Assembly (NCBI GenBank): GCA_035514535.1
Contig: DATKAZ010000055.1
Location: 160,075-224,074, forward strand
Length of the DNA: 64,000 bases
Origin: XN24 sp035514535
Lineage (GTDB): Bacteria; Pseudomonadota; Gammaproteobacteria; Steroidobacterales; XN24
Reading direction: 5' to 3'
Below the pieces are notes generated by a model, which saw only the letters and a list, made by a program, of their open reading frames with translations, had not been told where the DNA came from and ran no database searches. Positions 26,645 to 37,693 of this stretch are shown piece by piece. Within the stretch, counting starts at the first letter, position 1. Each line of letters opens with the position of its first letter. A program made the translations under genes and the position numbers.

Positions 26645-27841
26645 TCAGGGTTCCCCCGTCTTTATGCTGACCACCTTGGCGCTCTGGCCCGAGCGCCGCT
26701 TCGGCTTTTCATCGAAAATCCTGTCGCGGCCCGCGCGCTTGGCGCGGTACAACGCGTCATCCGCGCGCTTCAGGGTCTGCTCGATCGTTTCCCCGTAGCG
26801 AAAGACGGCAATTCCTGCGGAAAACGTGACCCGAATGCCGCCCTCGAACCGCTCTGCGGCGACGGATGCCTGCAACCGCTCGGCGCAGCGCCGCGCACCA
26901 TCCAGCCCCGTTTCCGGCAGCAGGCCGAGAAACTCCTCGCCGCCGAAGCGACCGAAGGCATTGCCGCGCCGCCCCTGGGAAATGACGTCGGCGGACCGCA
27001 GCGCACGCCGCGCGATTTCCGAGAACTTGGTCAGCACGCGATCGCCGGCCACGTGCCCGTGGCGATCGTTGATGAGCTTGAAGTGATCGAGGTCGAAGAT
27101 CACGATGGCGAAAGGCGCGTGACGGCGCTCGGAGCGCGCCCGCTCCTCCTCGAGCGCATTCATGATGTAGCGCCGGTTGTAGGCCCACGTCAGGTGATCG
27201 CGGTCGGCGGTGCGCTTCGATTCCTTGATGTGCTTTTGCAGGGCCTCGTTCTGTTGCCGGAGGCGGGAGCGCAGCTGGGCGACGTGGGTACCGAAAAACG
27301 TGCACCACAACATGCACGAGGCAAGCACCAGAAAGCGCACGATCTCGTGGAAGAGGTGGATCTCCACGTGACGAATCACGAGGTCGCTGGCCACCACGAC
27401 GACGTAGCCGGCCAGCGCGAATGCGGTCAGTTTCAGGAAGTCGCCGCGGTCCAGCCGGAATATGCCGAACAGCATCACGATGATGTAGATGACCATCATG
27501 AGGCTGCGATCGGTATGCGACGCTCCGATGACGACCAGCACCCAGAACAGCCCCAGGGCGACCTGCGGGAGCGTCATCGACGGGTCCCGGTACAGCAGGC
27601 TGTGGCCGGAGCGCAGCTTGTGCCAGAACCACGCGTTGGACAGCACGATGCCGCCGAACGTGACTGCAAACAGCCAGGGCGGCATCACGAGCAGCCCGCC
27701 CGCCCATGCGATCACGGTGATGGTGGCCCACAGGGCGTACGAGGCGAGCGCCATGTAAAAGCGCCGCATGCGGACGTCCTGCCTGGCATCCATCTCCACT
27801 GCAGGGTCGGCGCGTCTGCGTTCCTGGGACGCTTTAGCCAA
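26645..27841 (-). CDS. Membrane-bound diguanylate cyclase (GGDEF domain)
   Basis: 398 residues. About five or six transmembrane segments in residues 25-195 form an uncharacterised sensory region, then a short coiled coil (QLRSRLRQQNEALQKHIKESK) and a GGDEF domain. The active site reads FGGEEF and substrate-binding FDLDHFKLINDRHGHVAGD is intact, so it should make cyclic di-GMP. The inhibitory I-site position, normally RxxD, reads RRGN, so product inhibition may be lost. It lies on the strand opposite mnmE and mnmG. No partner phosphodiesterase is nearby. Confidence 0.9.
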   Translation of the reverse strand: MAKASQERRRADPAVEMDARQDVRMRRFYMALASYALWATITVIAWAGGLLVMPPWLFAVTFGGIVLSNAWFWHKLRSGHSLLYRDPSMTLPQVALGLFWVLVVIGASHTDRSLMMVIYIIVMLFGIFRLDRGDFLKLTAFALAGYVVVVASDLVIRHVEIHLFHEIVRFLVLASCMLWCTFFGTHVAQLRSRLRQQNEALQKHIKESKRTADRDHLTWAYNRRYIMNALEEERARSERRHAPFAIVIFDLDHFKLINDRHGHVAGDRVLTKFSEIARRALRSADVISQGRRGNAFGRFGGEEFLGLLPETGLDGARRCAERLQASVAAERFEGGIRVTFSAGIAVFRYGETIEQTLKRADDALYRAKRAGRDRIFDEKPKRRSGQSAKVVSIKTGEP

Positions 27842-28097
27842 GAAGTCTTCTCCTGCGGCCGGTCGCGGCGATTCGCCGGCCGGGAGAACGAAGCATGAGG
27901 GACTCGCGCCCCCGTCGCTGTGACTCGATTCTCAGAACCGGGCCCCTTATTCGCGCCGCGCTGCGGGAGAGGCGCGCGCAATCCGTATGCCGCTTTGCAG
28001 CAGAAGTGCTTCTCAGCATCGCGGGGATGAGCTAGCCTAGCGAGTTCATGGAGCGACGGCACGGGCTGCGGCAAGTCGGAATCACCGAGGGACAACA

Positions 28098-29888
28098 GTG
28101 GCCAAGGCGGCGGACGTATTCATCAGTTACTCGCGCGAGGACAAGGACCGGGTTCTCGAGCTGACCTCCAGGCTGAGTGCGGCGGGCGTGCCCTTGTGGA
28201 TGGACGTGGGCGGGATCGACGGTGCGACGATGTGGGGCGAGGAAATCGTCCATGCGCTGGAGAACGCCAAGGTCCTGCTGCTCATGGTCACGGAGTCGGC
28301 CGTACGCTCGCACAATGTCGCCAAGGAGGTCGTGCTCGCCAGCGAGCGCAAGGGGCATATTCTGCCCGTGCACCTCGAACCGACGAAGATCCCGCCGAGC
28401 CTGCGGTATCCGCTGGCCGGCATCCAGCACATCGAATTCTTCCAGGGCGATCCCGACGAGAACCTGAAAACCATTCTCCGCTCGCTCGAGCGCATCGGCG
28501 TGACCATTGGCGCAGGGCGGGAGACGCCGGCCACCGGCACGGCGGGCGGCGCGCATACCGTGGAGGCGGCGATGCAGGCCACGCCCGGAGCCGACCATGC
28601 GATCGAACCCGGCGCGCTGGCCGTCCTGCCGTTCGACAACATCAGCCCCGACCAGGAAGCGGACTATTTCAGCGACGGCCTGACGGAGGAACTAATCGCG
28701 CGGTTGTCGCTGGTCAGCGAGATCGAGCTGATCTCGCGCTGGGCCTCTATGCAGTACAAGGGCGCCAAGCCAGATATCCGCAAGATCGGCAACGAACTTG
28801 GCGCGCGCTACATCGTCGGCGGGAGCGTGCGCAGGTTCCGGGATTCGGTGCGGGTCACCGTCCAGCTCGTCGATGCGGAGACCAACCGGCAGCTGTGGGG
28901 CAACACCTACAAGGGCAAGCTCGACGACATCTTCGATATCCAGGAGCAGGTTGCGAAGCAGATCGTCGAGGCGTTGAAGCTGCAGCTCAGCTTCTCGGAA
29001 AAGCTTTCGCTCACCAAGCGCCAGACTGTCAACGCCCAGGCCTATGACCTGTACCTGCGCGGCCAGGATTACCTCTATCGCCTGACGAAGCGCGGCACAG
29101 AGTACGCCATCCAGTTGTTCGAGAAGGCCATCGAGCTCGATCCGCGCTACGCGGCTGCCTATGCAGGCTGCTCGTGCGCATACGGCCAGATGTACCAGTG
29201 GTTTTCGCGCGAAGAGCAGTACCGCGACAAGGCCCAGGAACTCAGCTTCAAGGCGTTGATGTATGACAGTACGCTTTCGGAGGCGTACACGGCCATGGGA
29301 CTGTCCTACTTTATCTGGGGCAAGTTTGACGAGGCGGCGGCGTCCGTCTCCAAGGCCATCGAACTCGATCCTGATGATTTCATCGCGTTCTGGACCCTGG
29401 CGCGCATCAAGTTTTCGACCGGCAGGCTCGAGGAAGCGCTCGAGCTGTTTCGCCGGGTGATCGAGATCCAGCCGAAATTCTACGTGGCCCACCTCGACCT
29501 GAAGCAGACTTTCCAGGGGCTGGGACGCATGGATGAGGCCGAGGCCGCATCCCGGCACGTTCTCGGCCTGATGCCGAATTACCTGCTGCAGAACCCGGAT
29601 GACTCGCGCGCCAGGATGTTCTATGCGGTCGCGCTCTGCGATGCCGGCCGGAAGGAAGATGCGATCCGCGAAGGAACCGCCGCGATCGACGCGAGCCCCG
29701 GCGACTCCGTGATGCTTTACAACGGCGCATGCCTGTACGCGCGACTGGGCGAGCCCCGGCGCGCGGTCGACACGCTTCGCCAGGCGATTGCGGGCGGGGT
29801 CAGGAACTACGGCTGGATGGACAACGATCCGGACCTGGACTCGATTCGCGACGATCCCGAGTTCATCGAACTGACGCGGAGCCGGTAG
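28098..29888 (+). CDS. TIR domain - TolB/FlgO-like - TPR protein
   Basis: 596 residues from a GTG start behind GAGGGA. Residues 1-135 form a TIR domain (VFISYSREDKD, WGEEIVHALENAKVLLLMVTES); the glutamate that is catalytic in TIR NADases has a counterpart at Glu77 (SHNVAKE). Residues about 172-300 match the TolB/FlgO-like domain often found next to CadC-type or adenylate-cyclase proteins (ALAVLPFDNISPDQEADYFSDGLTEELIARL). Residues 310-590 carry at least five tetratricopeptide repeats (AIELDPRYAAAYAG, KAIELDPDDFIAFW and others). No membrane segment or signal peptide is seen. It may be a signalling or defence effector; no partner gene flanks it, so function is open. Confidence 0.85.
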   Translation: MAKAADVFISYSREDKDRVLELTSRLSAAGVPLWMDVGGIDGATMWGEEIVHALENAKVLLLMVTESAVRSHNVAKEVVLASERKGHILPVHLEPTKIPPSLRYPLAGIQHIEFFQGDPDENLKTILRSLERIGVTIGAGRETPATGTAGGAHTVEAAMQATPGADHAIEPGALAVLPFDNISPDQEADYFSDGLTEELIARLSLVSEIELISRWASMQYKGAKPDIRKIGNELGARYIVGGSVRRFRDSVRVTVQLVDAETNRQLWGNTYKGKLDDIFDIQEQVAKQIVEALKLQLSFSEKLSLTKRQTVNAQAYDLYLRGQDYLYRLTKRGTEYAIQLFEKAIELDPRYAAAYAGCSCAYGQMYQWFSREEQYRDKAQELSFKALMYDSTLSEAYTAMGLSYFIWGKFDEAAASVSKAIELDPDDFIAFWTLARIKFSTGRLEEALELFRRVIEIQPKFYVAHLDLKQTFQGLGRMDEAEAASRHVLGLMPNYLLQNPDDSRARMFYAVALCDAGRKEDAIREGTAAIDASPGDSVMLYNGACLYARLGEPRRAVDTLRQAIAGGVRNYGWMDNDPDLDSIRDDPEFIELTRSR

Positions 29889-29907
29889 GCCCCGCCAAGA
29901 CGAGTTG

Positions 29908-31800
<1,893 letters not shown>

Positions 31801-31804
31801 ACCG

Positions 31805-33466
31805 ATGGCCGGTTGCACGGCGACTCTTTGGCGACGGTACATTCCGCTGATTGCGCTGGCGCTGGCGCTGGCGCTCGGCGTCGCGGGGTGCAGCAAGTCC
31901 GAAGGCCCGGGCGGAGAGCCGCTGAAGCCAGGCGTGCAGATCCTCAAGCGTGGCAACGGCGCCGAACCGATGACGCTCGACCCGCATCGCGCGGTGTCGT
32001 CGCCATCGCTGAACATCCTCCGGGATCTCTTCGAGGGCCTGGTCGGCACAGCGGCTGACGGCAACCCCGTGCCGGGTGTCGCCGAGCGCTGGGACACCAG
32101 CTCGGACGGCCTGACCTGGCGATTCGAGTTGCGTGACAACGCGCGCTGGTCGAACGGCGAACCCGTCACCGCGGCGGATTTCGTCGCCGGCCTGCGGCGC
32201 GCGCTGGACCCGGCGACGGAGTCCGCGGCGGCGGGGCTGCTGGCGCCGATCCTCAATGCCCGCGCCGTCATGACCCGGCGCATGACGCCCGACCAACTGG
32301 GTGTCGAGGCCCCGGACGAGCGCACGCTGGTCGTCCGCCTCACGGCCCCCACGCCGTGGTTGCTCGAGCTGTTGACGCACCCGGTCAGCTCGCCCCTTTA
32401 CCGCCCGGGGCTGGCCGAGCATGGCCAGGAGTTCGCACAACCCGGCCGTCTTGTCAGCAACGGCCCGTTCCACCTGTCCGAGTGGCAACCGCGGGCCCAG
32501 GTGACGCTGTCGCGCAATCACAACTATTGGGACCGGCGCAACGTCGCCATCGACAAGGTCATCTACTACGCCATCGAGGACCAGAGCGTCGAGCTGGAGC
32601 GCTACAAGGCGGGCGAGCTGCACTGGACCTCTGACGTGCCGCACCATCTCCTCGGCTGGGTCCAGCGACGCCTCGGGGACGAGCTGACCATTACGCCGCG
32701 CATGGCGGTGATCTGGCTGGGCCTGAACGTGACCAAGGCGCCGTTCGATGCGGATCCGGGCCTGCGGCGGGCCCTGGCCATGGCCATCGACCGCGAGCTG
32801 ATCGTCCGCTCGGTGACCGGCGCTGGTGAATTGCCGGCGTACAGCTGGGTGCCGCCGATGGCGGGCTACCCCGGACAGGCGCCGGCGTGGGCGAGTCTCG
32901 AGCGCGACCGGCAGCTCGAGGAGGCGCGACGCCTTTACGCCGCCGCCGGTTACAGCGGGCGCCGTCCGCTGGAGCTGGAGCTGCTCTATCCCGGCGGGCT
33001 GAACAACCGCAGGCTCGCCATCGCGGTCGCCGCGATGTGGCGCGAGGCGCTGGGAGTGCAGACGCGCCTGCGCGAGGAACCGTTTGCCGAGTTTCTCGAG
33101 TCGCGCGCCGATCTCGGTACGACCATGGCGTTCCGCTCCGGCTGGGCAGCCGACTTTCGGGACGTGTTCAGCTTCGCCGGGCTGTTCGACTCGGAGACGG
33201 GCGCCAGCGACACGGGCTGGCAGAACGCCGCATACGACGAGTTGCTGCAGGCCTCGATGCAGGCGCGCAATCCGCGCCGCCGCCACGCGTTGCTGGCTGA
33301 AGCAGAACAACTGCTGCTCGATGAGCAGCCCATCATCCCGCTATATTTCGATGTGCGGCGCCGCCTGGCCAAGCCCGAGGTCCGCGGCTGGATGCCGAAC
33401 GTGATGGACCTGCACCCGAGTCGCCACTTCTTTCTCGCGGCACGCGATGCCGGAGCGCGGGAGTGA
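31805..33466 (+). CDS. OppA-like peptide-binding lipoprotein, paralogue 1
   Basis: 553 residues. Signal peptide with lipobox (LALALGVAGCSKS) predicts an anchored periplasmic lipoprotein. It is a family 5 extracellular solute-binding protein (SBP_bac_5): PMTLDPHRAVSSPSLNILRDLFEGL, VAERWDTSSDGLTWRFELRDNARWSNGEPVTAADF, and NHNYWDRR. These proteins deliver oligopeptides to Opp/Dpp permeases, but no permease or ATPase gene is nearby. It is the first of three tandem paralogues, overlapping the next by 4 bp (GTGA). Confidence 0.9.
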   Translation: MAGCTATLWRRYIPLIALALALALGVAGCSKSEGPGGEPLKPGVQILKRGNGAEPMTLDPHRAVSSPSLNILRDLFEGLVGTAADGNPVPGVAERWDTSSDGLTWRFELRDNARWSNGEPVTAADFVAGLRRALDPATESAAAGLLAPILNARAVMTRRMTPDQLGVEAPDERTLVVRLTAPTPWLLELLTHPVSSPLYRPGLAEHGQEFAQPGRLVSNGPFHLSEWQPRAQVTLSRNHNYWDRRNVAIDKVIYYAIEDQSVELERYKAGELHWTSDVPHHLLGWVQRRLGDELTITPRMAVIWLGLNVTKAPFDADPGLRRALAMAIDRELIVRSVTGAGELPAYSWVPPMAGYPGQAPAWASLERDRQLEEARRLYAAAGYSGRRPLELELLYPGGLNNRRLAIAVAAMWREALGVQTRLREEPFAEFLESRADLGTTMAFRSGWAADFRDVFSFAGLFDSETGASDTGWQNAAYDELLQASMQARNPRRRHALLAEAEQLLLDEQPIIPLYFDVRRRLAKPEVRGWMPNVMDLHPSRHFFLAARDAGARE

Positions 33467-35091
33467 GGTTGTGGCGGCCGCTCGTGCCGCTGCTGCCAGT
33501 GCTCGGTATGGCGCTCGCCATGCCGGCCTGCGGGCCGCAGCCCGAAACGACGAGCAACGACGCCGCCGGCGAAGTGGTGTTCAGGCGCGGCATCGGCCCG
33601 GAGGCGGACACGCTCGATCCGCAGCGCGCGGAGGATGAATCGAGCCGCGAGATCATTCGCGATCTCTACGAGGGTCTCGTCGGCGAGACACCGGACGGTA
33701 CGCTCGAGCCGGGTGCGGCCGAGTCGTGGGAGGTGTCCGGGGACGGACTGACGTGGACCTTCGCGCTCAGGCCGGACGGCCGCTGGTCGAACGGCGATCC
33801 GGTGGTGGCGGCAGACTTCGTGGCCGGCCTCGGGCGCGCGGTGGATCCGGCGACCGCCAGCTCGAGCGCGGCGCTGCTCGCACCCCTGCTGGGTGCCGCG
33901 GACATCATCGCGGGGAAGCGGCTGCCCGACACGCTCGGCGTCGCGGCGCCAAGCGAGCTGCAGCTCGAGTTGCGCCTGCACAGTCCTACGCCGTACCTGC
34001 TGGGCCTGCTGACCCATCCGATCACTTTCCCGGTGCACGGGCCCAGCCTCGCCGAGCACGGGGCACAATTCGCGCGGCCGGGGCGGTTGGTCTCGAATGG
34101 CGCCTACCGGCTCGACGCATGGGAAGTGCAAAGCCATGTCCAGCTGGTACGCAACCCGCACTATCGCGCGCCGCCGCAGATCGGCGTGGTGCGCTTCTAT
34201 TCCTTCGACGCGCCGGAAGCGGAGCTCAACCGTTACCGTGCCGGAGACCTGGATTTCACCATGCAGATTCCGATGCCGCGTTACCAATGGCTGCGGGCAA
34301 ACATGGGCGACGAGCTGCATGTTGCGCCCTTGCTGGCGACGCAGTTCTGGCTGTTCAACACCGTCCGCGCGCCGCTCGACGATCCGCGCGTCCGCCAGGC
34401 GCTGGCGATGGCGGTGGATCGGGAACGGCTGACCGGGACGGTCACCGGCCTCGGCGATCACCCCGCGTACGGCCTGGTGCCGCCGGGCGTCGCGAATTAC
34501 ACGACGCAGTCGTTCGCATGGCGGGAGCTGCCGATGGCTGAGCGCATCGCGGCCGCGCGAGAGCTGCTTGCCGAGGCGGGTTTCGGGCCGGCCCGGCCGC
34601 TGCGCGTCGAAGTGCATTACAACACCGACGAGAACCTGCGCCGCATTGCGGTGGCGATCGCCTCGATGTGGCGCGAGCATCTCGGCGTCGAGACGTCGCT
34701 GCTCAACGAGGAGTTCCGCGTCCTGCTGACACGCCGCAAGGACCCGCAGCGCTGGCAGATCCTGCGGCTCTCGTGGACCGGCGACTACAACGATGCCTCC
34801 AATTTTCTGGAAATCCTGGCGCGCGGCGGCGCGGTGAACGACACCGGCTACGACGACCCGGAATACGAGCGGCTGCTCGCCGCCGCGGCGCGCGAAAGCG
34901 ATCCCGCCAGGCGCCGGGAATTGCTCGAGGAGGCCGAGCGCCGCATGCTCGCGCACCATCCGGTGCTGCCCCTCTACCACACGGTCGGCAAGCACCTGGT
35001 CAAGCCCTGGGTCAAAGGCTTCCAGTCGAACGTCCTGAATCGCACCTATACGCGGCACCTCGCCATCGACGTCGAGCGGCGGGGCTTCTGA
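33463..35091 (+). CDS. OppA-like peptide-binding lipoprotein, paralogue 2
   Basis: 542 residues from GTG 33463, overlapping the preceding stop. Lipobox LAMPACGPQ gives a lipoprotein. Same SBP_bac_5 architecture as its neighbours: EADTLDPQRAEDESSREIIRDLYEGL, DGRWSNGDPVVAADFVAGLG and a C-terminal LPLYHTVGKHLVKPWVKGF. Alignment by eye with paralogue 1 shows the same order of motifs with many substitutions in the predicted ligand pocket, so the three may bind different peptides. Confidence 0.9.
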   Translation: MRLWRPLVPLLPVLGMALAMPACGPQPETTSNDAAGEVVFRRGIGPEADTLDPQRAEDESSREIIRDLYEGLVGETPDGTLEPGAAESWEVSGDGLTWTFALRPDGRWSNGDPVVAADFVAGLGRAVDPATASSSAALLAPLLGAADIIAGKRLPDTLGVAAPSELQLELRLHSPTPYLLGLLTHPITFPVHGPSLAEHGAQFARPGRLVSNGAYRLDAWEVQSHVQLVRNPHYRAPPQIGVVRFYSFDAPEAELNRYRAGDLDFTMQIPMPRYQWLRANMGDELHVAPLLATQFWLFNTVRAPLDDPRVRQALAMAVDRERLTGTVTGLGDHPAYGLVPPGVANYTTQSFAWRELPMAERIAAARELLAEAGFGPARPLRVEVHYNTDENLRRIAVAIASMWREHLGVETSLLNEEFRVLLTRRKDPQRWQILRLSWTGDYNDASNFLEILARGGAVNDTGYDDPEYERLLAAAARESDPARRRELLEEAERRMLAHHPVLPLYHTVGKHLVKPWVKGFQSNVLNRTYTRHLAIDVERRGF

Positions 35092-35092
35092 A

Positions 35093-36703
35093 ATGCGCCG
35101 CCTGTGGCCCGCCTGGCTGGTCGCCACGCTCGCCGTGATCCTGCTGCTGTCCTGGTGGCTGGTGCCGCGGCCGGATGCGGAGTTCCCGGGCGGCCGCCCG
35201 GCGATCGAGTTCGTGCGTGGCAACAATGCCGACCCCGAGTCGTTAGACCCGCTTCACGCGCGCAGTGAGCCGGCGCTCAACGTGGTGCGCGACCTGCATG
35301 AGGGCCTGACGACGCTGGATGCCGCCGGCCGGGTGATCCCGGGGGCGGCCGGCGACTGGCGCGTGTCGGAAGACGGGCTCGAGTGGCAATTCGAGCTCGA
35401 TCCGGCGGCGAGCTGGTCGGACGGCACCGCGGTGCGTGCCGGCGACTTCGAGCATGCATTCCGGCAGATGGCCGACCCGGCCACGGGCTCGCCGCACGCC
35501 ATGCTGTTCAGTGCCATCCGGGGCATGGCGGAGGCGGTCTCCGGCGATGCCGCGCCTGCGTCCATCGGCGTGGTCGCTGAGTCCGGGGACCGCCTCCGGA
35601 TCTCCCTCGTGCGGCCGCTGCCGTGGCTGCCCGAACTGCTGGCGCACCCGGCCGCGTCGCCGCGGCGCGCCGATGTACCGGCGGACGGCCGGGTCTCGAG
35701 CGGCGCATTTCGCCTGGCCGCGCAGGTGCCCGGCTCGCACCTGCTGCTGGTGCGCAATTCCCGCTACCGCGAGGCCGCCGCGGTGACCATCGAGCAGGTG
35801 CGCTACCTGCCGATCGCCGACCATGCCAGCGAACTGTCGCGCTATCGCGCCGGCGAGATTCACGTCACCTCCACGGCGCCGGTGTCGCGCGTGCCCTGGC
35901 TGCTCGAGAACATGCCGGGCGAGTTTCGCGTCAGCCCCTATCTGGCGGTCTATTTCTACGGGTTCAACACCCGCCGGCCGCCACTCGATGATGTCCGCGT
36001 GCGGCGCGCGCTGTCTCTCGCGGTCGATCGCGAGTTGCTCACGAGCCGTATCACCGGCGCCGGCGAGCAGCCAGCCTGTTCGCTCGTGCCGCCCGGGCTG
36101 TCCGGGTACGAGGGCCCGCGCGATGTCGAGTGCGAGGCGCGCCGCAGGGAGCGTGTCGAACTGGCGCAGGCGCTGTTGGCCGAGGCAGGGTACGGTCCGA
36201 AACGGCCGCTACGGCTCGAGATCCGCTACAACACCGGCGAACTGCATGACCGGCTGGCCGTGGCGGTCAGCGCGATGTGGAAGGATGCTCTCGGGATCGA
36301 GACGACCCTCGTGCGCGAGGAGTTTAGCGTCCTTCTGGGCAACGTGCGCGCCGGTGACGTGACACAGGTTTACCGCGGCAGCTGGATCGCGGATTTCGCA
36401 CAACCCGAAAGCTTCCTGGGCATCCTCGCCGCCGACAACCCTGTAAACGGCACGGGTTGGGCCGACCCCGAATACGAGCGCCTGCTGGGCGACGCGGCCC
36501 GCCAGCCCGACGGCGCGGCCCGGTCGCGATTGTTCGCGCAGGCGGAGGCGCATGCGCTGGCGGCTGTGCCGCTGATGCCGTTGTATTTCTACGTCAGCAA
36601 GAAGCTCGTCAAGCCGCATGTCCGCGGCATCGAAGAAAATCCGCTCAACATCCACCCGAGCCGGTTCGTCACGCTTTGCCCCGTGGCCCAGCCTGCCTGT
36701 TGA
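35093..36703 (+). CDS. OppA-like peptide-binding protein, paralogue 3 (membrane-anchored)
   Basis: 536 residues, starting one base after the previous stop. Instead of a lipobox, the N-terminus is an uncleaved transmembrane helix (WPAWLVATLAVILLLSWWLV), so anchoring differs from its two paralogues. The SBP_bac_5 motifs are retained: DPESLDPLHARSEPALNVVRDL, FELDPAASWSDGTAVRAGDF and LMPLYFYVSKKLVKPHVRG. It is the last of the trio; a SIMPL gene follows in the opposite direction 9 bp later. Confidence 0.88.
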   Translation: MRRLWPAWLVATLAVILLLSWWLVPRPDAEFPGGRPAIEFVRGNNADPESLDPLHARSEPALNVVRDLHEGLTTLDAAGRVIPGAAGDWRVSEDGLEWQFELDPAASWSDGTAVRAGDFEHAFRQMADPATGSPHAMLFSAIRGMAEAVSGDAAPASIGVVAESGDRLRISLVRPLPWLPELLAHPAASPRRADVPADGRVSSGAFRLAAQVPGSHLLLVRNSRYREAAAVTIEQVRYLPIADHASELSRYRAGEIHVTSTAPVSRVPWLLENMPGEFRVSPYLAVYFYGFNTRRPPLDDVRVRRALSLAVDRELLTSRITGAGEQPACSLVPPGLSGYEGPRDVECEARRRERVELAQALLAEAGYGPKRPLRLEIRYNTGELHDRLAVAVSAMWKDALGIETTLVREEFSVLLGNVRAGDVTQVYRGSWIADFAQPESFLGILAADNPVNGTGWADPEYERLLGDAARQPDGAARSRLFAQAEAHALAAVPLMPLYFYVSKKLVKPHVRGIEENPLNIHPSRFVTLCPVAQPAC

Positions 36704-36712
36704 CCGGGCGGT

Positions 36713-37429
36713 CTACCGCTCCAGCAGCGCGAAGCGCGCGGTGACGCTGGCCGTGATGCGGATCAGCCCGGGCTGATATGTCTCGGCACCGCTCATGGCG
36801 TCGGACTCCGCAATCGCCATCCTCATCATTGGCCGGGGAGGCGCCGCGGCGCCGCCGGCCTCGATCTGCAGGGGCGCGCCGACTCCCACGCCGAGCGCCG
36901 TCGCCATGACCTCGGCCCTGGCGCGGGCAGCGCGCGCGGCGGCGGCCAGTGCCTCGGCTTCGATCTCGCCCCGCCGCGACGTGTCGAACACGGCCGGCGA
37001 CGCCTCGGTGACGCCCAGGCCGAGGGCCCGCTCGGTCAATTCGCCGAGCCTGGCGAGATCGGTGAGCCTGAGGGTGATCTGCCGGCTCACGACGTAGCCC
37101 AGCAGCCGGCGTTCCCGCGTCTCCGGGTGCCAGTCGAACTCCGGGTTGACGTTCAGCGCCGCCGTCGCGATGTGCTCGTCTTTCAGGCCGCTGTCGCGGG
37201 CCAGGGCGATCAGGCGCGCCACGCCGCGTGCGACCTCGTCACGGGCCTCGGCCACGGTCGCCTGGCGCGCACTGATGCCGAAGCCCAGCCAGGCGGTGTC
37301 CGGCGCCACGTCGATCTTGCCCTCGCCGGTGGCGGTGACGGCGGGGGAAGGGTCATCGGCGTGCGTGGGCGCCGTGACGGTCAGCAGGGCGAGGGCGGCG
37401 ATCAGGGCGAGGGCGCGTGAGTACGACAT
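36713..37429 (-). CDS. SIMPL (DUF541) domain exported protein
   Basis: 238 residues from ATG 37429, chosen because it gives a standard signal peptide (ALALIAALALLTVTAPTHAD). The SIMPL/DUF541 domain runs from about residue 30 (AVTATGEGKIDVAPDTAWLGFGI) to the end, with EHIATAALNVNPEFDW and EALAAAARAARARAEVMATALG. Members are periplasmic or outer-membrane beta-rich oligomers with no defined reaction, linked in some species to stress resistance. The 264 bp upstream to the next gene show no coding potential and no recognised signal. Confidence 0.85.
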   Translation of the reverse strand: MSYSRALALIAALALLTVTAPTHADDPSPAVTATGEGKIDVAPDTAWLGFGISARQATVAEARDEVARGVARLIALARDSGLKDEHIATAALNVNPEFDWHPETRERRLLGYVVSRQITLRLTDLARLGELTERALGLGVTEASPAVFDTSRRGEIEAEALAAAARAARARAEVMATALGVGVGAPLQIEAGGAAAPPRPMMRMAIAESDAMSGAETYQPGLIRITASVTARFALLER

Positions 37430-37693
37430 CGGGGACTCTCCACGAGCGAATTGGGCGGATACGTCGCGGCCATTGTCCTGCGGTTCGCGATTCGGGGCCA
37501 GCATCTGCGCCACCGGGTCAGCGCCTGGTGATCTTTCAGCAATCACAAGTGGTGCTGCAGGGATTGAAAACAGGAGGCCGACGCCCTGTTCCTGACCCCG
37601 ATTCCAGGGCCAGGGCCAACTGCGGTCTCCACGACTTTGCTCATCGTGGCGCGAGGCGACACAATCGGGACAATTGCGAACGGGGATTCAGTA

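Noticed and set aside
32986..35226. Long open frame (over 700 codons) antisense to the binding-protein genes
   Set aside because: High GC keeps the antisense frames open. The plus-strand frames carry clear protein motifs, and the antisense translation is Arg/His-rich without any.
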